A stretch of DNA of 64,000 nucleotides from Clostridia bacterium (GTDB taxonomy: Bacteria; Bacillota; Clostridia; Oscillospirales; CAG-272). Position numbers and translations under genes: made by a program. Positions within the stretch are counted from its first letter, which is position 1, and each line of letters begins with the position of its first letter. Of this stretch, positions 8,498 through 17,327 are shown in pieces. The notes under the pieces were generated by a model. It was not told where the DNA came from. It saw only the letters and a list, made by a program, of their open reading frames with translations, and did no database searches. The stretch spans positions 50,461 through 114,460 of the forward strand of contig JAFTRE010000004.1 of assembly GCA_017462385.1 (NCBI GenBank), given 5' to 3'.

Positions 8498-9010
8498 ATG
8501 GACAATCGTCAGCTACAGGATCTGTTCGCCGCGGTGCGCGGCGGCGACACAGAGGCGTTTGCCGCCATATACGGCGACATGAAAACGCCCGTCTACACTG
8601 TTATATACCGCATCGTCGGCTCGCATGAGACGGCAGAGGACATAATGCAAGAGCTGTTTTTGCGGCTGTTCCGTTGTCCTCCCGAAAGCGATGTGAAAAA
8701 TCCGCGCGCCTACATATTCCGTGCGGCGCACAACATGGCTATCGACCACCTTCGCCGCGACCGTACTCTTCCGCTTGACGACGCTCCGCCCTCCGCGCAC
8801 TCAGCCAAAGTCACCTCTGCACTTGACGCAAGGCTCGACATTGAAACCGCGTTGCGCCGCCTTTCGGACGAGGAGCGCCGCGTCGTTATCCTGCGCTTGA
8901 ATGCCGATCTGACGCTTCGCGAAACCGCGGACATAATGGGCAGAAGCATTGCATCCGTCCATCGAACCTACACCCGCGCACTAAAAGCATTGAAGCAACA
9001 GCTTCAATGA
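8498..9010 (+). CDS. ECF-type RNA polymerase sigma factor
   Basis: A 170-residue protein, the usual ECF length. Residues about 12-80 are sigma region 2 (AEDIMQELFLRLFR and NPRAYIFRAAHNMAIDHLRR). Residues 110-165 are region 4 with a helix-turn-helix (LSDEERRVVILRL, LRETADIMGRSIASVHRTYTRALKAL). The start is fixed by AAAGGAG. It has its own consensus promoter, and a leader repeat that reappears before the third gene of the cluster. No classical anti-sigma (ZAS or RskA type) is adjacent; the next gene is a single-pass membrane protein that could take that role. Confidence 0.9.
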   Translation: MDNRQLQDLFAAVRGGDTEAFAAIYGDMKTPVYTVIYRIVGSHETAEDIMQELFLRLFRCPPESDVKNPRAYIFRAAHNMAIDHLRRDRTLPLDDAPPSAHSAKVTSALDARLDIETALRRLSDEERRVVILRLNADLTLRETADIMGRSIASVHRTYTRALKALKQQLQ

Positions 9011-9035
9011 CCGTCACTCAAAAAGGAGTAAAACC

Positions 9036-9935
9036 ATGAAAAAATTATTTATAATATTCGCATTATTGCTTGTGTTTACAATATGCGCCCTGCCAGTCGC
9101 TGCCGACGGCGAATACGCAAATATGCAGGCACTCTGGGATCACTGGGTCGCCACAGCCGAGGACAACGCACTGTCTATCTACCCCGAGGGCGTCTGCGGC
9201 GTCTGGTGCTACGGAGACATGAGCCGCGTCACAATTATGGTCACAAAGGATGCGGCCGGTCGCGCCACCCGTGACGAAATACTGTCCTCTCTCGCCGACT
9301 CCACGGGCGTTGACTTCACTTACGGCGTCTACACCCACCTCGAGCTTCGCCAAATACAGCACGAGCTGGATCAAAAATGCATGAACGGCGAGCTGAAAGA
9401 CACAGGACTTTGTTGGTTTGGCGTGAATGAGCAAAACAATTATCTTATGATAGGCATCAACACCGCCACCCCCAACGCCGCCGCATTCATGCAGGAAATG
9501 TTTGATAAATATCAAGACCGCGTCGCCTTTGAGCATTGCGACGGAGTGTTTGACTATTATATCCAGAACATGGGGCAGGAGGATATCGGCAAATTATTTG
9601 TCGCCGACGATAGTATTGACTTATCAAACGGCAAGCTCGACAACATTATAACCTATGCATCTGCCACCGCCGTGTCGGGCGGCGCAATCGTCACCCCCAC
9701 GGCCGTTGAGCCGTCTTACCATTGGCTACTGATACCCTTAACACTGCTTGCCCTTGCCATTGTCGGCGCACTGGTACTGCGCTCAAAGCGCCCGCAATCC
9801 GCTGTGCTCTCAACCGGCGAGGTAATCATCTCCACGCCATCGGACATTAAAGCCGCTGTTCGCTACGCTGCCGTAACTCCGTCGGCCGCGCTCGATGCTC
9901 GCATACTTGATGCCACCAAACACAACGACAATTAA
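9036..9935 (+). CDS. Single-pass membrane protein, candidate partner of the ECF sigma factor
   Basis: 299 residues, 25 bases after the sigma gene, with AAAGGAG. Signal peptide 1-23 (ending VAAD), extracytoplasmic part about 24-228, one membrane span about 229-249 (HWLLIPLTLLALAIVGALVL) and a 46-residue cytoplasmic tail. The outer part has a pattern of alternating strands and an amphipathic helix (VYTHLELRQIQHELDQKC), with four Cys. The order of elements resembles the secreted protein encoded next (10027-10563) and, loosely, alpha-lytic-protease-type prodomains. No enzyme motif is seen. The tail inside the cell could contact the sigma factor, which is inference from position only. Confidence 0.7.
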   Translation: MKKLFIIFALLLVFTICALPVAADGEYANMQALWDHWVATAEDNALSIYPEGVCGVWCYGDMSRVTIMVTKDAAGRATRDEILSSLADSTGVDFTYGVYTHLELRQIQHELDQKCMNGELKDTGLCWFGVNEQNNYLMIGINTATPNAAAFMQEMFDKYQDRVAFEHCDGVFDYYIQNMGQEDIGKLFVADDSIDLSNGKLDNIITYASATAVSGGAIVTPTAVEPSYHWLLIPLTLLALAIVGALVLRSKRPQSAVLSTGEVIISTPSDIKAAVRYAAVTPSAALDARILDATKHNDN

Positions 9936-9972
9936 TTTCAACAGAGGGTGAGTACCAAATGCGTTTCCATAT

Positions 9973-10001
9973 GCGTTTTAGTAACAGAAGTCGACTTCAT
10001 T
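9973..10001 (+). repeat. 29-base leader repeat, copy 2
   Basis: Matches 8453-8481 at 28 of 29 positions, with the palindrome GAAGTCGACTTC at 9987-9998. It ends 25 bases before the ATG of the secreted protein gene, in the same relative place as copy 1. Confidence 0.8.
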
Positions 10002-10026
10002 ATCAAAGCAACAAGGAATAAATATT

Positions 10027-10563
10027 ATGAAACCGAAAAAAATATTTTTATCATTAGTATTATTTTTCGCGCTTTTAACATTGTGTATCTTGCCGTCGGC
10101 CTCTCTTGATCAAACAATTATATCGCCCATATATGAAATGTCAGCCGCTGAATTAAACATTCATTTAACGGATGTAGCATCACAAGTAGCCGATCAATTT
10201 TCGGAAGAACAATTCGGCGGTGTATATATAGATGAAAATCGTGTTATCATCAATGTAGTAAACGAAGTATATAACAAGCTTCCAAACACACAAAGTACTA
10301 AAAATGGAGTTATTGTAGAATATCATCCTGTTGAGCTTTCGCTGGCGTATTTGGAAGACATTATGGATCAAATGACTCCATATATGATGCAGTATAAAAT
10401 ATGCACCATTGACGCTGACGATGTAACTAATACGCTTGATTTGGAGGTGGTTGAAAAAACGGATGAATTGTGGGAGTTTATTGAAAGCTATATTGATCCC
10501 AAATATGTCCGAGTATCGACAGTATCTTCATATCCAACAGCTACTGTTGCTTATGGAGACTAA
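10027..10563 (+). CDS. Small secreted protein of unknown function
   Basis: 178 residues with a signal peptide (MKPKKIFLSLVLFFALLTLC, cleavage near residue 26). The mature part has the strand-helix-strand order GGVYIDENRVIINVV, then ELSLAYLEDIMDQM, then NTLDLEVVEK, parallel to the extracytoplasmic part of the preceding membrane protein (GVWCYGDMSRVTIMV, ELRQIQHELDQKC, NNYLMIGINT). The gene is visibly AT-rich compared with its neighbours, so it may have a different origin despite sharing the leader repeat. It could be a ligand or inhibitor for the sensor, or the regulated output. No catalytic motif. Confidence 0.7.
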   Translation: MKPKKIFLSLVLFFALLTLCILPSASLDQTIISPIYEMSAAELNIHLTDVASQVADQFSEEQFGGVYIDENRVIINVVNEVYNKLPNTQSTKNGVIVEYHPVELSLAYLEDIMDQMTPYMMQYKICTIDADDVTNTLDLEVVEKTDELWEFIESYIDPKYVRVSTVSSYPTATVAYGD

Positions 10564-10609
10564 AATGATCATCCTGATGCCATCAAGCACAACTATCATT
10601 AAAAACAGC

Positions 10610-10643
10610 AGGTGGTGCCTCAAATTTATTTGAGGCACCACCT
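10610..10643. terminator. Bidirectional terminator between convergent genes
   Basis: 15-bp perfect stem AGGTGGTGCCTCAAA / TTTGAGGCACCACCT with TTTA loop, between the secreted-protein gene (+) and the PqqD-like gene (-). Confidence 0.85.
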
Positions 10644-10661
10644 ATATTTATTGCAGTATAT

Positions 10662-10925
10662 TTATTCCAATATTCCCGCGTCGGACAGCTTTTTGATAAA
10701 ATCATCAACGTCACGGGAGGCACGTTCCTTATCAACGTCGTATTCGGCAAGCAACGCCTCAACAAGCGCCTCGCGATCAGTCTCCTCGGTCAGCTTTTCC
10801 CAAAGAAACGCGCCACAGCCGCCGAGCATCACGACACCCGCAAAATTGCGCGACAACTCACCTGTAGCCACCGCGACGGTATCATTTCCTATTTTGGACA
10901 GCACAAATCCGTTTTTTATTTTCAT
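10662..10925 (-). CDS. PqqD-like peptide-recognition (RRE) protein
   Basis: 87 residues from ATG 10925, chosen because GGAGG lies 8 bases upstream; an in-frame ATG at 10979 sits inside the promoter. The sequence MKIKNGFVLSKIGN, then VAVATGE, then FLWEKLTEETDREALVEALLAEYDV, then FIKKLSDAGIL follows the PqqD fold: three strands and then a winged-helix bundle. PqqD-family proteins bind leader peptides of ribosomal peptide products and hand them to radical SAM enzymes; many clostridial ones are free-standing. No maturation enzyme or precursor adjoins it, so its client is unknown. Confidence 0.75.
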   Translation of the reverse strand: MKIKNGFVLSKIGNDTVAVATGELSRNFAGVVMLGGCGAFLWEKLTEETDREALVEALLAEYDVDKERASRDVDDFIKKLSDAGILE

Positions 10926-10963
10926 TCTATCATCCTCCGATACAGTCAAAGCATATTGATTAT

Positions 10964-10992
10964 ATTTTACCATATCCAACGCCTTTTTTCAA
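10964..10992 (-). promoter_or_regulatory. Promoter of the PqqD-like gene
   Basis: On the minus strand TTGAAA (10992-10987), 17 bases, TAAAAT (10969-10964). Confidence 0.75.
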
Positions 10993-11019
10993 TAGCAACA
11001 ACAAAATTTAATAAATTAA

Positions 11020-11043
11020 GGGGCTGTGCCGAAGCACAGCCCC
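11020..11043 (-). terminator. Terminator of the dpp operon
   Basis: 10-bp stem GGGGCTGTGC / GCACAGCCCC with CGAA loop, 32 bases after the binding-protein stop, with a T-rich run on the minus strand. Confidence 0.85.
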
Positions 11044-11074
11044 CATATTTATAAGGTGAAGAGTCAACCTAACA

Positions 11075-12829
11075 TCAGTCGGTGATGTTGGAGTAGTACT
11101 TCTTCAGGGTCTCGATAGCGCTTGCAACGTTGCCTGCGTATGCATCAGCAGATACATCGTAGTAACCGTCGTAATCAGCGCTGTCGCCTGCGTTCTTGTA
11201 GAACTCGTTGCCGTCAGCGTCGGTCATACCCATAGCGACGAAGGAGGAAGCGGGAACCTGGCCGGCCTGTGCGATCTTATCAACAACATAGTTGCGGTCG
11301 ATAAGCAGAGCAAGTGCATTTCTGATCTCCTGCTGAGCCTTTTCCTTCTCAACACCGGTCAGGTCGCTGCCGGGGAGAAGATCCTCGTTGATGTTCCAGC
11401 AAACATAGTAGGTACCGATCTGACCTGCGATGACGAACTCGTCAGCGTAGTCGGTCTTCAGAGAAGCGATCTCGTTGGTGGGAACGTTGTCGATGAGCAG
11501 CCAAGAACCGTTCTTGAAGTTGGACAGCATGTTGTTAGCGTCGTCGGACAGGAACATCTTGATCTCGTTCATCTTAACGTTAGCAGCATCAAAGTAGTTA
11601 GCATTCTTGGTCAGAGTGATAACACTGTCATGCTCCCAAGCGGAGATGGTGTAAGCACCGTTGCAGATGTAGGTGGAGGGATCGGTTGCCCAAGCCTCGT
11701 TATCGTATGCGGAGGGGTGTACGGGGTAGTAGGTCGGGAATGCGAGCAGCTCGTTCCAGTAGGAAATAGCGTTGGAGATGGTGATGGTGATGGTTCTTGC
11801 AGCATCATCAGCGGTAGCGTTGAGCTTATCTGTGCCGTAGCCGTCAACGACCTCGAACATGTAGCCGTAGTCAGCACCAAGCTCTGCGGAAGCAGCGCGG
11901 TTCCAAGCGTCTACAAAGTGAGAAGCCTTGACCTCGTCGCCGTTAGACCACTTCATGCCTTCCTTAATGGTGTAGGTGTAGGTAACGGTGCCGTCAGCGT
12001 TAACAACGCCCTCGGGAAGAGACTCAGCAGCATCAGCAACGATAACGAGGTTGCCGTTAGCATCCTGAGCCCACTTAGCCAGACCGGAGAACAGGTGAGC
12101 GATCATGGTAGCACCGTCAACAGCACTGTTGAGAGCGGGGTCGAGGGTATCGGGCTCGGAAGCGAGACATACGGAGATGGTGTCGGTCTTGCCGGCAACG
12201 TCAGCCTGCATGAAGTACTTGTAGCCCAGAGGGTTGGAGTAGAAGCCGTTTACACTGTCATCGATCATGTACAGGTCTGTGTAGAAGTAAAGGGGAACGA
12301 TACAGCCGGTTTCCATCAGCATATCCTCTGCAAGGTGCATCATTGCATAACGATTGGTGGAATCGGTGCAGCTCTTGATTCTTGCGATCAGCACGTCATA
12401 GGTCTCAGCCCATGTGCCGTTCTCAACCTTATCGGAATAGCCATAGGGGGTAAGGTCGATGCTGTACATCTTAAGGTCGGCGTGTTCGCCCTTACCGAAC
12501 TGAACATCGTTGTTACCGGAATTAGATGTCCACATGTCGAGGAAGCAGATCGGGTCGTTGTAGTCAGCGAGCCAACCGTTTCTTGCGACAGAGTAGTCAC
12601 CATTCTTACGCGTGTTAAGGAAGGTGTTCCATTCCTGGTTCTGCAGGTTCATGGTGATGCCGGCAGCTGCGAATGCGCTCAGCAGATACTCACCGATCGC
12701 CTTGTGGTTGTCATCAGTGTTGTAGAGATAGGTCAGGGTAGGTGTGGTTACTGTGTCGTTCTTGCCGCCGCATGCAACGAGAGACAGCATCATAACAGCC
12801 AGAAGAACCACTGCAATAATTTTCTTCAT
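11075..12829 (-). CDS. Circularly permuted dipeptide/oligopeptide-binding lipoprotein (SBP family 5)
   Basis: 584 residues with a lipoprotein signal (LSLVAC, Cys 20) and an AAAGGA site. Residues 30-208 match the segment that normally ENDS family 5 binding proteins (PTLTYLYNTDDNHKAIGE, then NGDYSVARNGWLADYNDP, ending NPLGYKYFMQ). After a six-residue linker, residues 214-584 match the part that normally BEGINS them (TISVCLASEPDTLDPALNS, then YTIKEGMKWSNGDEV, ending SAIETLKKYY). The order of the two parts is reversed, with the cut at the usual linker before the last lobe, and nothing is missing or duplicated. It is the last gene of a complete importer operon, so it is probably the working binding protein. 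An assembly artefact cannot be excluded. Confidence 0.85.
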   Translation of the reverse strand: MKKIIAVVLLAVMMLSLVACGGKNDTVTTPTLTYLYNTDDNHKAIGEYLLSAFAAAGITMNLQNQEWNTFLNTRKNGDYSVARNGWLADYNDPICFLDMWTSNSGNNDVQFGKGEHADLKMYSIDLTPYGYSDKVENGTWAETYDVLIARIKSCTDSTNRYAMMHLAEDMLMETGCIVPLYFYTDLYMIDDSVNGFYSNPLGYKYFMQADVAGKTDTISVCLASEPDTLDPALNSAVDGATMIAHLFSGLAKWAQDANGNLVIVADAAESLPEGVVNADGTVTYTYTIKEGMKWSNGDEVKASHFVDAWNRAASAELGADYGYMFEVVDGYGTDKLNATADDAARTITITISNAISYWNELLAFPTYYPVHPSAYDNEAWATDPSTYICNGAYTISAWEHDSVITLTKNANYFDAANVKMNEIKMFLSDDANNMLSNFKNGSWLLIDNVPTNEIASLKTDYADEFVIAGQIGTYYVCWNINEDLLPGSDLTGVEKEKAQQEIRNALALLIDRNYVVDKIAQAGQVPASSFVAMGMTDADGNEFYKNAGDSADYDGYYDVSADAYAGNVASAIETLKKYYSNITD

Positions 12830-12923
12830 GATTTGTGTCCTTTCTTGATTTTAATGTTTTATAAAATATATGTCTCAAGGATGCACGCCTCAAAACACAT
12901 AAATATACTATGCAACAAGAGGC

Positions 12924-13913
12924 TTAATTAAGCTCCTCTACGCGATGGCAAGCGACAAAATGTCCCTTTTCGATCTCGCGAAACTCGGGCATCTCCTCGG
13001 CGCAACGCTCGCAGGCATGAGCACAGCGGGTGCGGAAGGGGCAGCCGGAGGGCGCATTGAGAGGAGACGGAATGTCGCCCGACAGCGGGATGCGCTGATT
13101 CTCGCGCGCGATCTTGGGGTCGGGCATGGGAACCGCCGACATAAGCGCCTTGGAATAAGGATGCAAAGGACGCTCGTATATCTCCGCGGCATCGGTAAGC
13201 TCGACCATTTTGCCGAGATACATGACTGCGATACGGTTACTGATATGGCGCACGACCAGCAGGTCATGTGCGATGAACAGATACGTCAGCCCCAGCTTTT
13301 CCTGAAGCTCGCCAAACATATTTATGACCTGAGCCTGAATGGACACGTCAAGTGCCGAAACGGGCTCGTCGCAGACTATAAACTCGGGATCGACCGCCAG
13401 CGAGCGGGCGATACCTATTCTCTGGCGCTGACCGCCCGAGAACTCATGCGCGTAACGCGATGCGTGCTCACTGTTAAGACCGACATGCTCCATCAGTTCG
13501 AGCACTCTTGCGCGGCGCTCCTCCTCGTTCTGATACATTTTGTGTATATCGAGCGGCTCGGCGATGATATCCGAGACAGTCATGCGGGGGTTGAGCGAGG
13601 AATAAGGATCCTGGAACACCATGGTCGCCTTTTTACGGAACTCATTGATGTCTGCCTTTGTTTTTATCTCGTGGCCGTCGTAAACAATATCGCCGGATGT
13701 GGGAGTATACAGGTGCAACAGTGTACGTCCTACCGTGGTCTTGCCGCAGCCCGACTCACCGACCAGACCCAGTGTCTCACCGCGGTTGATAGTAAATGAA
13801 ACATCATCAACTGCCTTGAGGGGGCGGGTCTTAAACATACCCGTGTTGATATCGAAATATTTTTTGAGGTTTCTGACCTCTACAAGAGGACTGTTATTTT
13901 GCTTTTCACTCAT
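12924..13913 (-). CDS. dppF: Dipeptide/oligopeptide ABC importer, ATPase F
   Basis: 329 residues from ATG 13913 (GGAGGAG upstream), overlapping the end of dppD by 8 bases, which implies coupled translation. Walker [10 protein letters not shown], signature FSGGQRQR, Walker [13 protein letters not shown], and the C-terminal Cys-rich motif [15 protein letters not shown] found in Opp/Dpp ATPases, where a 4Fe-4S cluster has been seen in some relatives. It powers uptake with the DppD protein. The assignment dpp versus opp is not certain. Confidence 0.93.
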   Translation of the reverse strand: MSEKQNNSPLVEVRNLKKYFDINTGMFKTRPLKAVDDVSFTINRGETLGLVGESGCGKTTVGRTLLHLYTPTSGDIVYDGHEIKTKADINEFRKKATMVFQDPYSSLNPRMTVSDIIAEPLDIHKMYQNEEERRARVLELMEHVGLNSEHASRYAHEFSGGQRQRIGIARSLAVDPEFIVCDEPVSALDVSIQAQVINMFGELQEKLGLTYLFIAHDLLVVRHISNRIAVMYLGKMVELTDAAEIYERPLHPYSKALMSAVPMPDPKIARENQRIPLSGDIPSPLNAPSGCPFRTRCAHACERCAEEMPEFREIEKGHFVACHRVEELN

Positions 13914-14934
13914 TTTTGGTCTCCTCCTCACCGTTCGCGGGCGGATTTTCGAGCTTGCCGCTTTCCATCGCGTCCTTAACATTCATCCAGCAAGCCGCGT
14001 GATGATCGTCATTAATGACCATACGCTCTGCCTTGTGCTTTAAGCAGACCTTCATTGCCGCATCGCATCTGGGAGCGAAGGGACATCCCTCGGGCATATT
14101 GAGCAGGTCGATGGGAGTACCTGTGATAGGCTGAAGCCGCTGACCGAACGTGGTAGTAGTCGGAATGGAACGCATAAGTCCCTTGGTATATTCATGGCGG
14201 GGATTGTAGAATATTTCATCCGCTGTTCCCTGCTCACAAATTGAGCCTGCGTACATGACTATGACCTCATCGCACATCTGTGCAACGACGCCGAGGTCAT
14301 GAGTTATCATAATGATAGCCATGCCCAGTTCTTTCTGAAGCGAGGTCATAAGGTCGAGTATCTGAGCCTGAATGGTAACGTCAAGCGCAGTTGTCGGCTC
14401 GTCGGCAATGAGAATGTCAGGCTCGCAGGCAAGCGCCATTGCGATAACGACACGCTGTCTCATGCCGCCCGACAGCTCATGAGGATACTGCTTCATGCGC
14501 TTTTCGGGTTCATTTATATTGACCAGGCGCAGCATTTCCACTGCTCTGGCATGTGCTTCTTTTTTATTTCTGCCGGTGTGCAGCAGAATGGATTCCATGA
14601 TCTGATGACCGATGGTATGCGTGGGGTTGAGCGAGGTCATGGGGTCCTGGAATATGATGGACACCTTATTGCCTCTGACCTTACGCATCACCTTCTCGCC
14701 CGAGCCGACCAGCTCCTCGCCGTCAAGCTTGATAGAGCCGCCCACGATTTTACCTGTGGACGCCAGAATCTGCATGATGGAGTAAGCAGTGACCGATTTT
14801 CCCGAGCCGGACTCGCCGACGATACCCAGCACCTTACCTCTTTCGAGATTAAAGGATATACCGTTTACCGCCTTGACCTCGCCCGCGTCGGTAAAGAAGG
14901 ATGTATGCAGGTCATTTATTTCAAGTAATGCCAT
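13906..14934 (-). CDS. dppD: Dipeptide/oligopeptide ABC importer, ATPase D
   Basis: 342 residues. Walker [10 protein letters not shown], signature LSGGMRQR, Walker [14 protein letters not shown], and the C-terminal [15 protein letters not shown] motif. It forms the ATPase heterodimer with the DppF product, with which it overlaps. The preceding permease gene ends 43 bases upstream. The last residues (NGEEETKNE) are a short acidic tail. Confidence 0.93.
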   Translation of the reverse strand: MALLEINDLHTSFFTDAGEVKAVNGISFNLERGKVLGIVGESGSGKSVTAYSIMQILASTGKIVGGSIKLDGEELVGSGEKVMRKVRGNKVSIIFQDPMTSLNPTHTIGHQIMESILLHTGRNKKEAHARAVEMLRLVNINEPEKRMKQYPHELSGGMRQRVVIAMALACEPDILIADEPTTALDVTIQAQILDLMTSLQKELGMAIIMITHDLGVVAQMCDEVIVMYAGSICEQGTADEIFYNPRHEYTKGLMRSIPTTTTFGQRLQPITGTPIDLLNMPEGCPFAPRCDAAMKVCLKHKAERMVINDDHHAACWMNVKDAMESGKLENPPANGEEETKNE

Positions 14935-14977
14935 TTTATTGACCGTGCCCGCAATTCGGGCTTTCCTTTCCTAAATC

Positions 14978-16039
14978 TTAACCGTTGAGTTTGGGGTCGA
15001 ATGCATCGCGCAGACCGTCACCCAGCAAATTGAGAGACAGAACAATAAGCGAAATGACTACAGCGGGGATAACGAGTCTGTAGGGATACGAATTGATACC
15101 GTTAAGCGCATCGGACGCCAGCGAACCGAGCGAGGGCATAGGCGCGTTAACACCGAGTCCGAGGAAGGACAAATAGCTCTCGGTAAATATTGCGCTGGGG
15201 ATCTGAAGCGCGGTGGAAATAATGATAACACTGATACAGTTGGGCATGAGGTGCTTGAAGATTATCCACTTGCCGCGCGCGCCGGCAGCCTGAGATGCCA
15301 GCACATATTCCTGCTCGCGAAGTGACAGTATCTGTCCGCGGATAAGACGCGACATGGATACCCAATAAAGCACGCCGAACACTATAAACAAGCTGATAAT
15401 ATTAGCACCGATCTTTTCCAGCACCGTGCCTTGTATTATCTCATCCAGCTTTGTCTGCTTGAGCGCGGACGCCAGCAGTATGATAAGCAACATATCGGGC
15501 AAAGAATAAATGATATCGACGATACGCATGATGACAAGGTCTACCTTGCCGCCACAGTAACCCGAGATGGAGCCGACGGTCATACCGATGATAAGAACGA
15601 TGATGCTTGCGAAGAAACCGACAGCAAGCGAGATGCGCGCACCGTAAATTATACGGATAAAATAGTCACGTCCCTGAGAGTCGGTGCCAAAAACGTGCGG
15701 GAACACGGTTTCGCCCGCTGCAATTTTTGCCTGCTCGGTAGCGCCGTACTGGAAAGGCGCGAGGTTGTTATACGAGGCATCAACGGGCTTGCCGAGCTGA
15801 ACGCCCAGCATCTGGTCGTAAGAATACGGCCAAAAGAAAGGTATTATTATACAACTGAGTGTTATCAGCACAACAATTATAAGGCTGACAAGCGCCACCT
15901 TGTTTTTAACAAATCTTTTTACACCGTCACGGAAAAAGGTGGAGGAGGGGCGCATCTGCACCATATACTCCTTTTCCGATTCCGTTGCGGGATTAAACGC
16001 ATCAAGATCCAGATGCATGCTAAACATTTTTTTGTTCAT
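14978..16039 (-). CDS. dppC: Dipeptide/oligopeptide ABC importer, permease C
   Basis: 353 residues from ATG 16039 (AAGGAGCAAGGAA upstream; the longer frame has no ribosome site). A soluble N-terminal region with the OppC_N pattern precedes six membrane spans. The EAA loop, which contacts the ATPase, is EYVLASQAAGARGKWIIFKH, followed by SYLSFLGLGV. A loop of about 60 residues between spans 1 and 2 (QLGKPVDASYNN to VFGTDSQGRDYF) is typical of the C subunit. Confidence 0.93.
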   Translation of the reverse strand: MNKKMFSMHLDLDAFNPATESEKEYMVQMRPSSTFFRDGVKRFVKNKVALVSLIIVVLITLSCIIIPFFWPYSYDQMLGVQLGKPVDASYNNLAPFQYGATEQAKIAAGETVFPHVFGTDSQGRDYFIRIIYGARISLAVGFFASIIVLIIGMTVGSISGYCGGKVDLVIMRIVDIIYSLPDMLLIILLASALKQTKLDEIIQGTVLEKIGANIISLFIVFGVLYWVSMSRLIRGQILSLREQEYVLASQAAGARGKWIIFKHLMPNCISVIIISTALQIPSAIFTESYLSFLGLGVNAPMPSLGSLASDALNGINSYPYRLVIPAVVISLIVLSLNLLGDGLRDAFDPKLNG

Positions 16040-16058
16040 TTCCTTGCTCCTTTCCGAC

Positions 16059-16988
16059 TTACTCCAGCGTAATACGCGGGTCAATGACCTTATAGAGAAT
16101 GTCACTGACAAGGTTCATTATAACTATCAGAATGGCAAGCACTATGGTAGTACCCATGATAAGCGTATAGTCGCGGTTGATAATACTGCTGACGAAGGAG
16201 CGTCCGATACCGGGAACGGCAAATATCTGCTCAACGACCAGAGACCCGGTAACGATGTAAGCCAGCATGGGACCGAAATAGGTAATAACGGGAATGAGCG
16301 CGTTTTTGAGCGCGTGACCGAAAATTATTTTAATGCTCGAAACACCCTTTGCCTTAGCTGTACGGATGTAATCTTGACCGAGCACATCGAGCATGGACGA
16401 ACGGGTCAAGCGGGTAATATTAGCCATAGGCGACAGCGAAAGCGTAATTATGGGAAGAACAAGTCCGCCCGCCTCTGCGCCGTTTGCCGGGAATATAGCC
16501 AGCTGTACCGTAAACAACAACAGCATAAACGTACCCATAATAAACGAGGGCATTGAGACAAACGCGGTAGTTACTACCATAATAACACGGTCGATCAGTT
16601 TATTGCGTCGAAGCGCGGCGACAGAGCCGAGCACCGTGCCGCAGACGAGTGCGATTGCGGCGGCAGCAAGACCCAACTTTGCCGAGGTCTTCATACCGTC
16701 TGCAATAATATCAATAACCTCGCGTCCGCGCTGCTTGATGGACGGTCCGAAATCAAATTTTGTGACAATATCCTTGATGTAAGTAACATACTGCTGGAAC
16801 AGCGGCTTGTCCAAACCGTACTTTTCCTCGAGTGCGGCCTTAGCGGCTTCGGAGATAGCCTTTTCACCCAAAAAGGGACCGCCGGGAACCGCGTGCATGA
16901 CAAAGAAGGTGATAGTAATAACTATCCATACCGTCAAGAGTGCAAGCCCTATTCTTTTGAGTATGTAGCGTAACGTTTTAGTATTCAT
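16059..16988 (-). CDS. dppB: Dipeptide/oligopeptide ABC importer, permease B
   Basis: 309 residues from ATG 16988; a GTG at 16997 is an alternative start. First gene of the five-gene importer operon (dppB-C-D-F-binding protein). Six membrane spans, the N-terminal RYILKRIGLALLTVW segment that opens nearly all DppB proteins, and the EAA loop DYIRTAKAKGVSSIKIIFGH. It forms the channel with the DppC product. Confidence 0.93.
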   Translation of the reverse strand: MNTKTLRYILKRIGLALLTVWIVITITFFVMHAVPGGPFLGEKAISEAAKAALEEKYGLDKPLFQQYVTYIKDIVTKFDFGPSIKQRGREVIDIIADGMKTSAKLGLAAAAIALVCGTVLGSVAALRRNKLIDRVIMVVTTAFVSMPSFIMGTFMLLLFTVQLAIFPANGAEAGGLVLPIITLSLSPMANITRLTRSSMLDVLGQDYIRTAKAKGVSSIKIIFGHALKNALIPVITYFGPMLAYIVTGSLVVEQIFAVPGIGRSFVSSIINRDYTLIMGTTIVLAILIVIMNLVSDILYKVIDPRITLE

Positions 16989-17060
16989 TATCCACACCTG
17001 CTGCTTTCTTTTGGCGGCATACGCGCAGCTTTCACCTCACGCACACCGGATGTTCATTTT

Positions 17061-17089
17061 AGTATATCACAAACGGCGCTCTTTTGCAA
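17061..17089 (-). promoter_or_regulatory. Promoter of the dpp operon
   Basis: Minus strand TTGCAA (17089-17084), 17 bases, TATACT (17066-17061), about 70 bases before dppB. The rest of the gap up to 17290 is AT-rich and shows no other clear element. Confidence 0.75.
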
Positions 17090-17292
17090 TAGTTTTTTCA
17101 ATTATTATAAATAATAATTAACAAACTGTTAAATTTGAGCATTATGTGTCCGTTATGACATGCATCCGCTATTATATCACACATTCGATTTTTTTGCAAC
17201 CCCATTTTTCATTTTTTATCAAAACGCCGCGAAAAACCTCGAATTTCGATCAAAATGTGCAACCTGTTCGGTGGTGTTCTTGCAAAAATCAT

Positions 17293-17316
17293 AGGGCGGC
17301 TCCGAGGAGCCGCCCT
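17293..17316 (-). terminator. Terminator of the blaI-M56 operon
   Basis: AGGGCGGCTC / GAGCCGCCCT stem with CGAG loop, 12 bases after the last stop codon and followed by T-rich sequence on the minus strand. Confidence 0.85.
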
Positions 17317-17327
17317 ATTGAGGGTAT

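Noticed and set aside
10926-10979. N-terminal extension of the PqqD-like protein to the ATG at 10979
   Set aside because: That ATG lies inside the TTGAAA-17-TAAAAT promoter; GGAGG supports the start at 10925.
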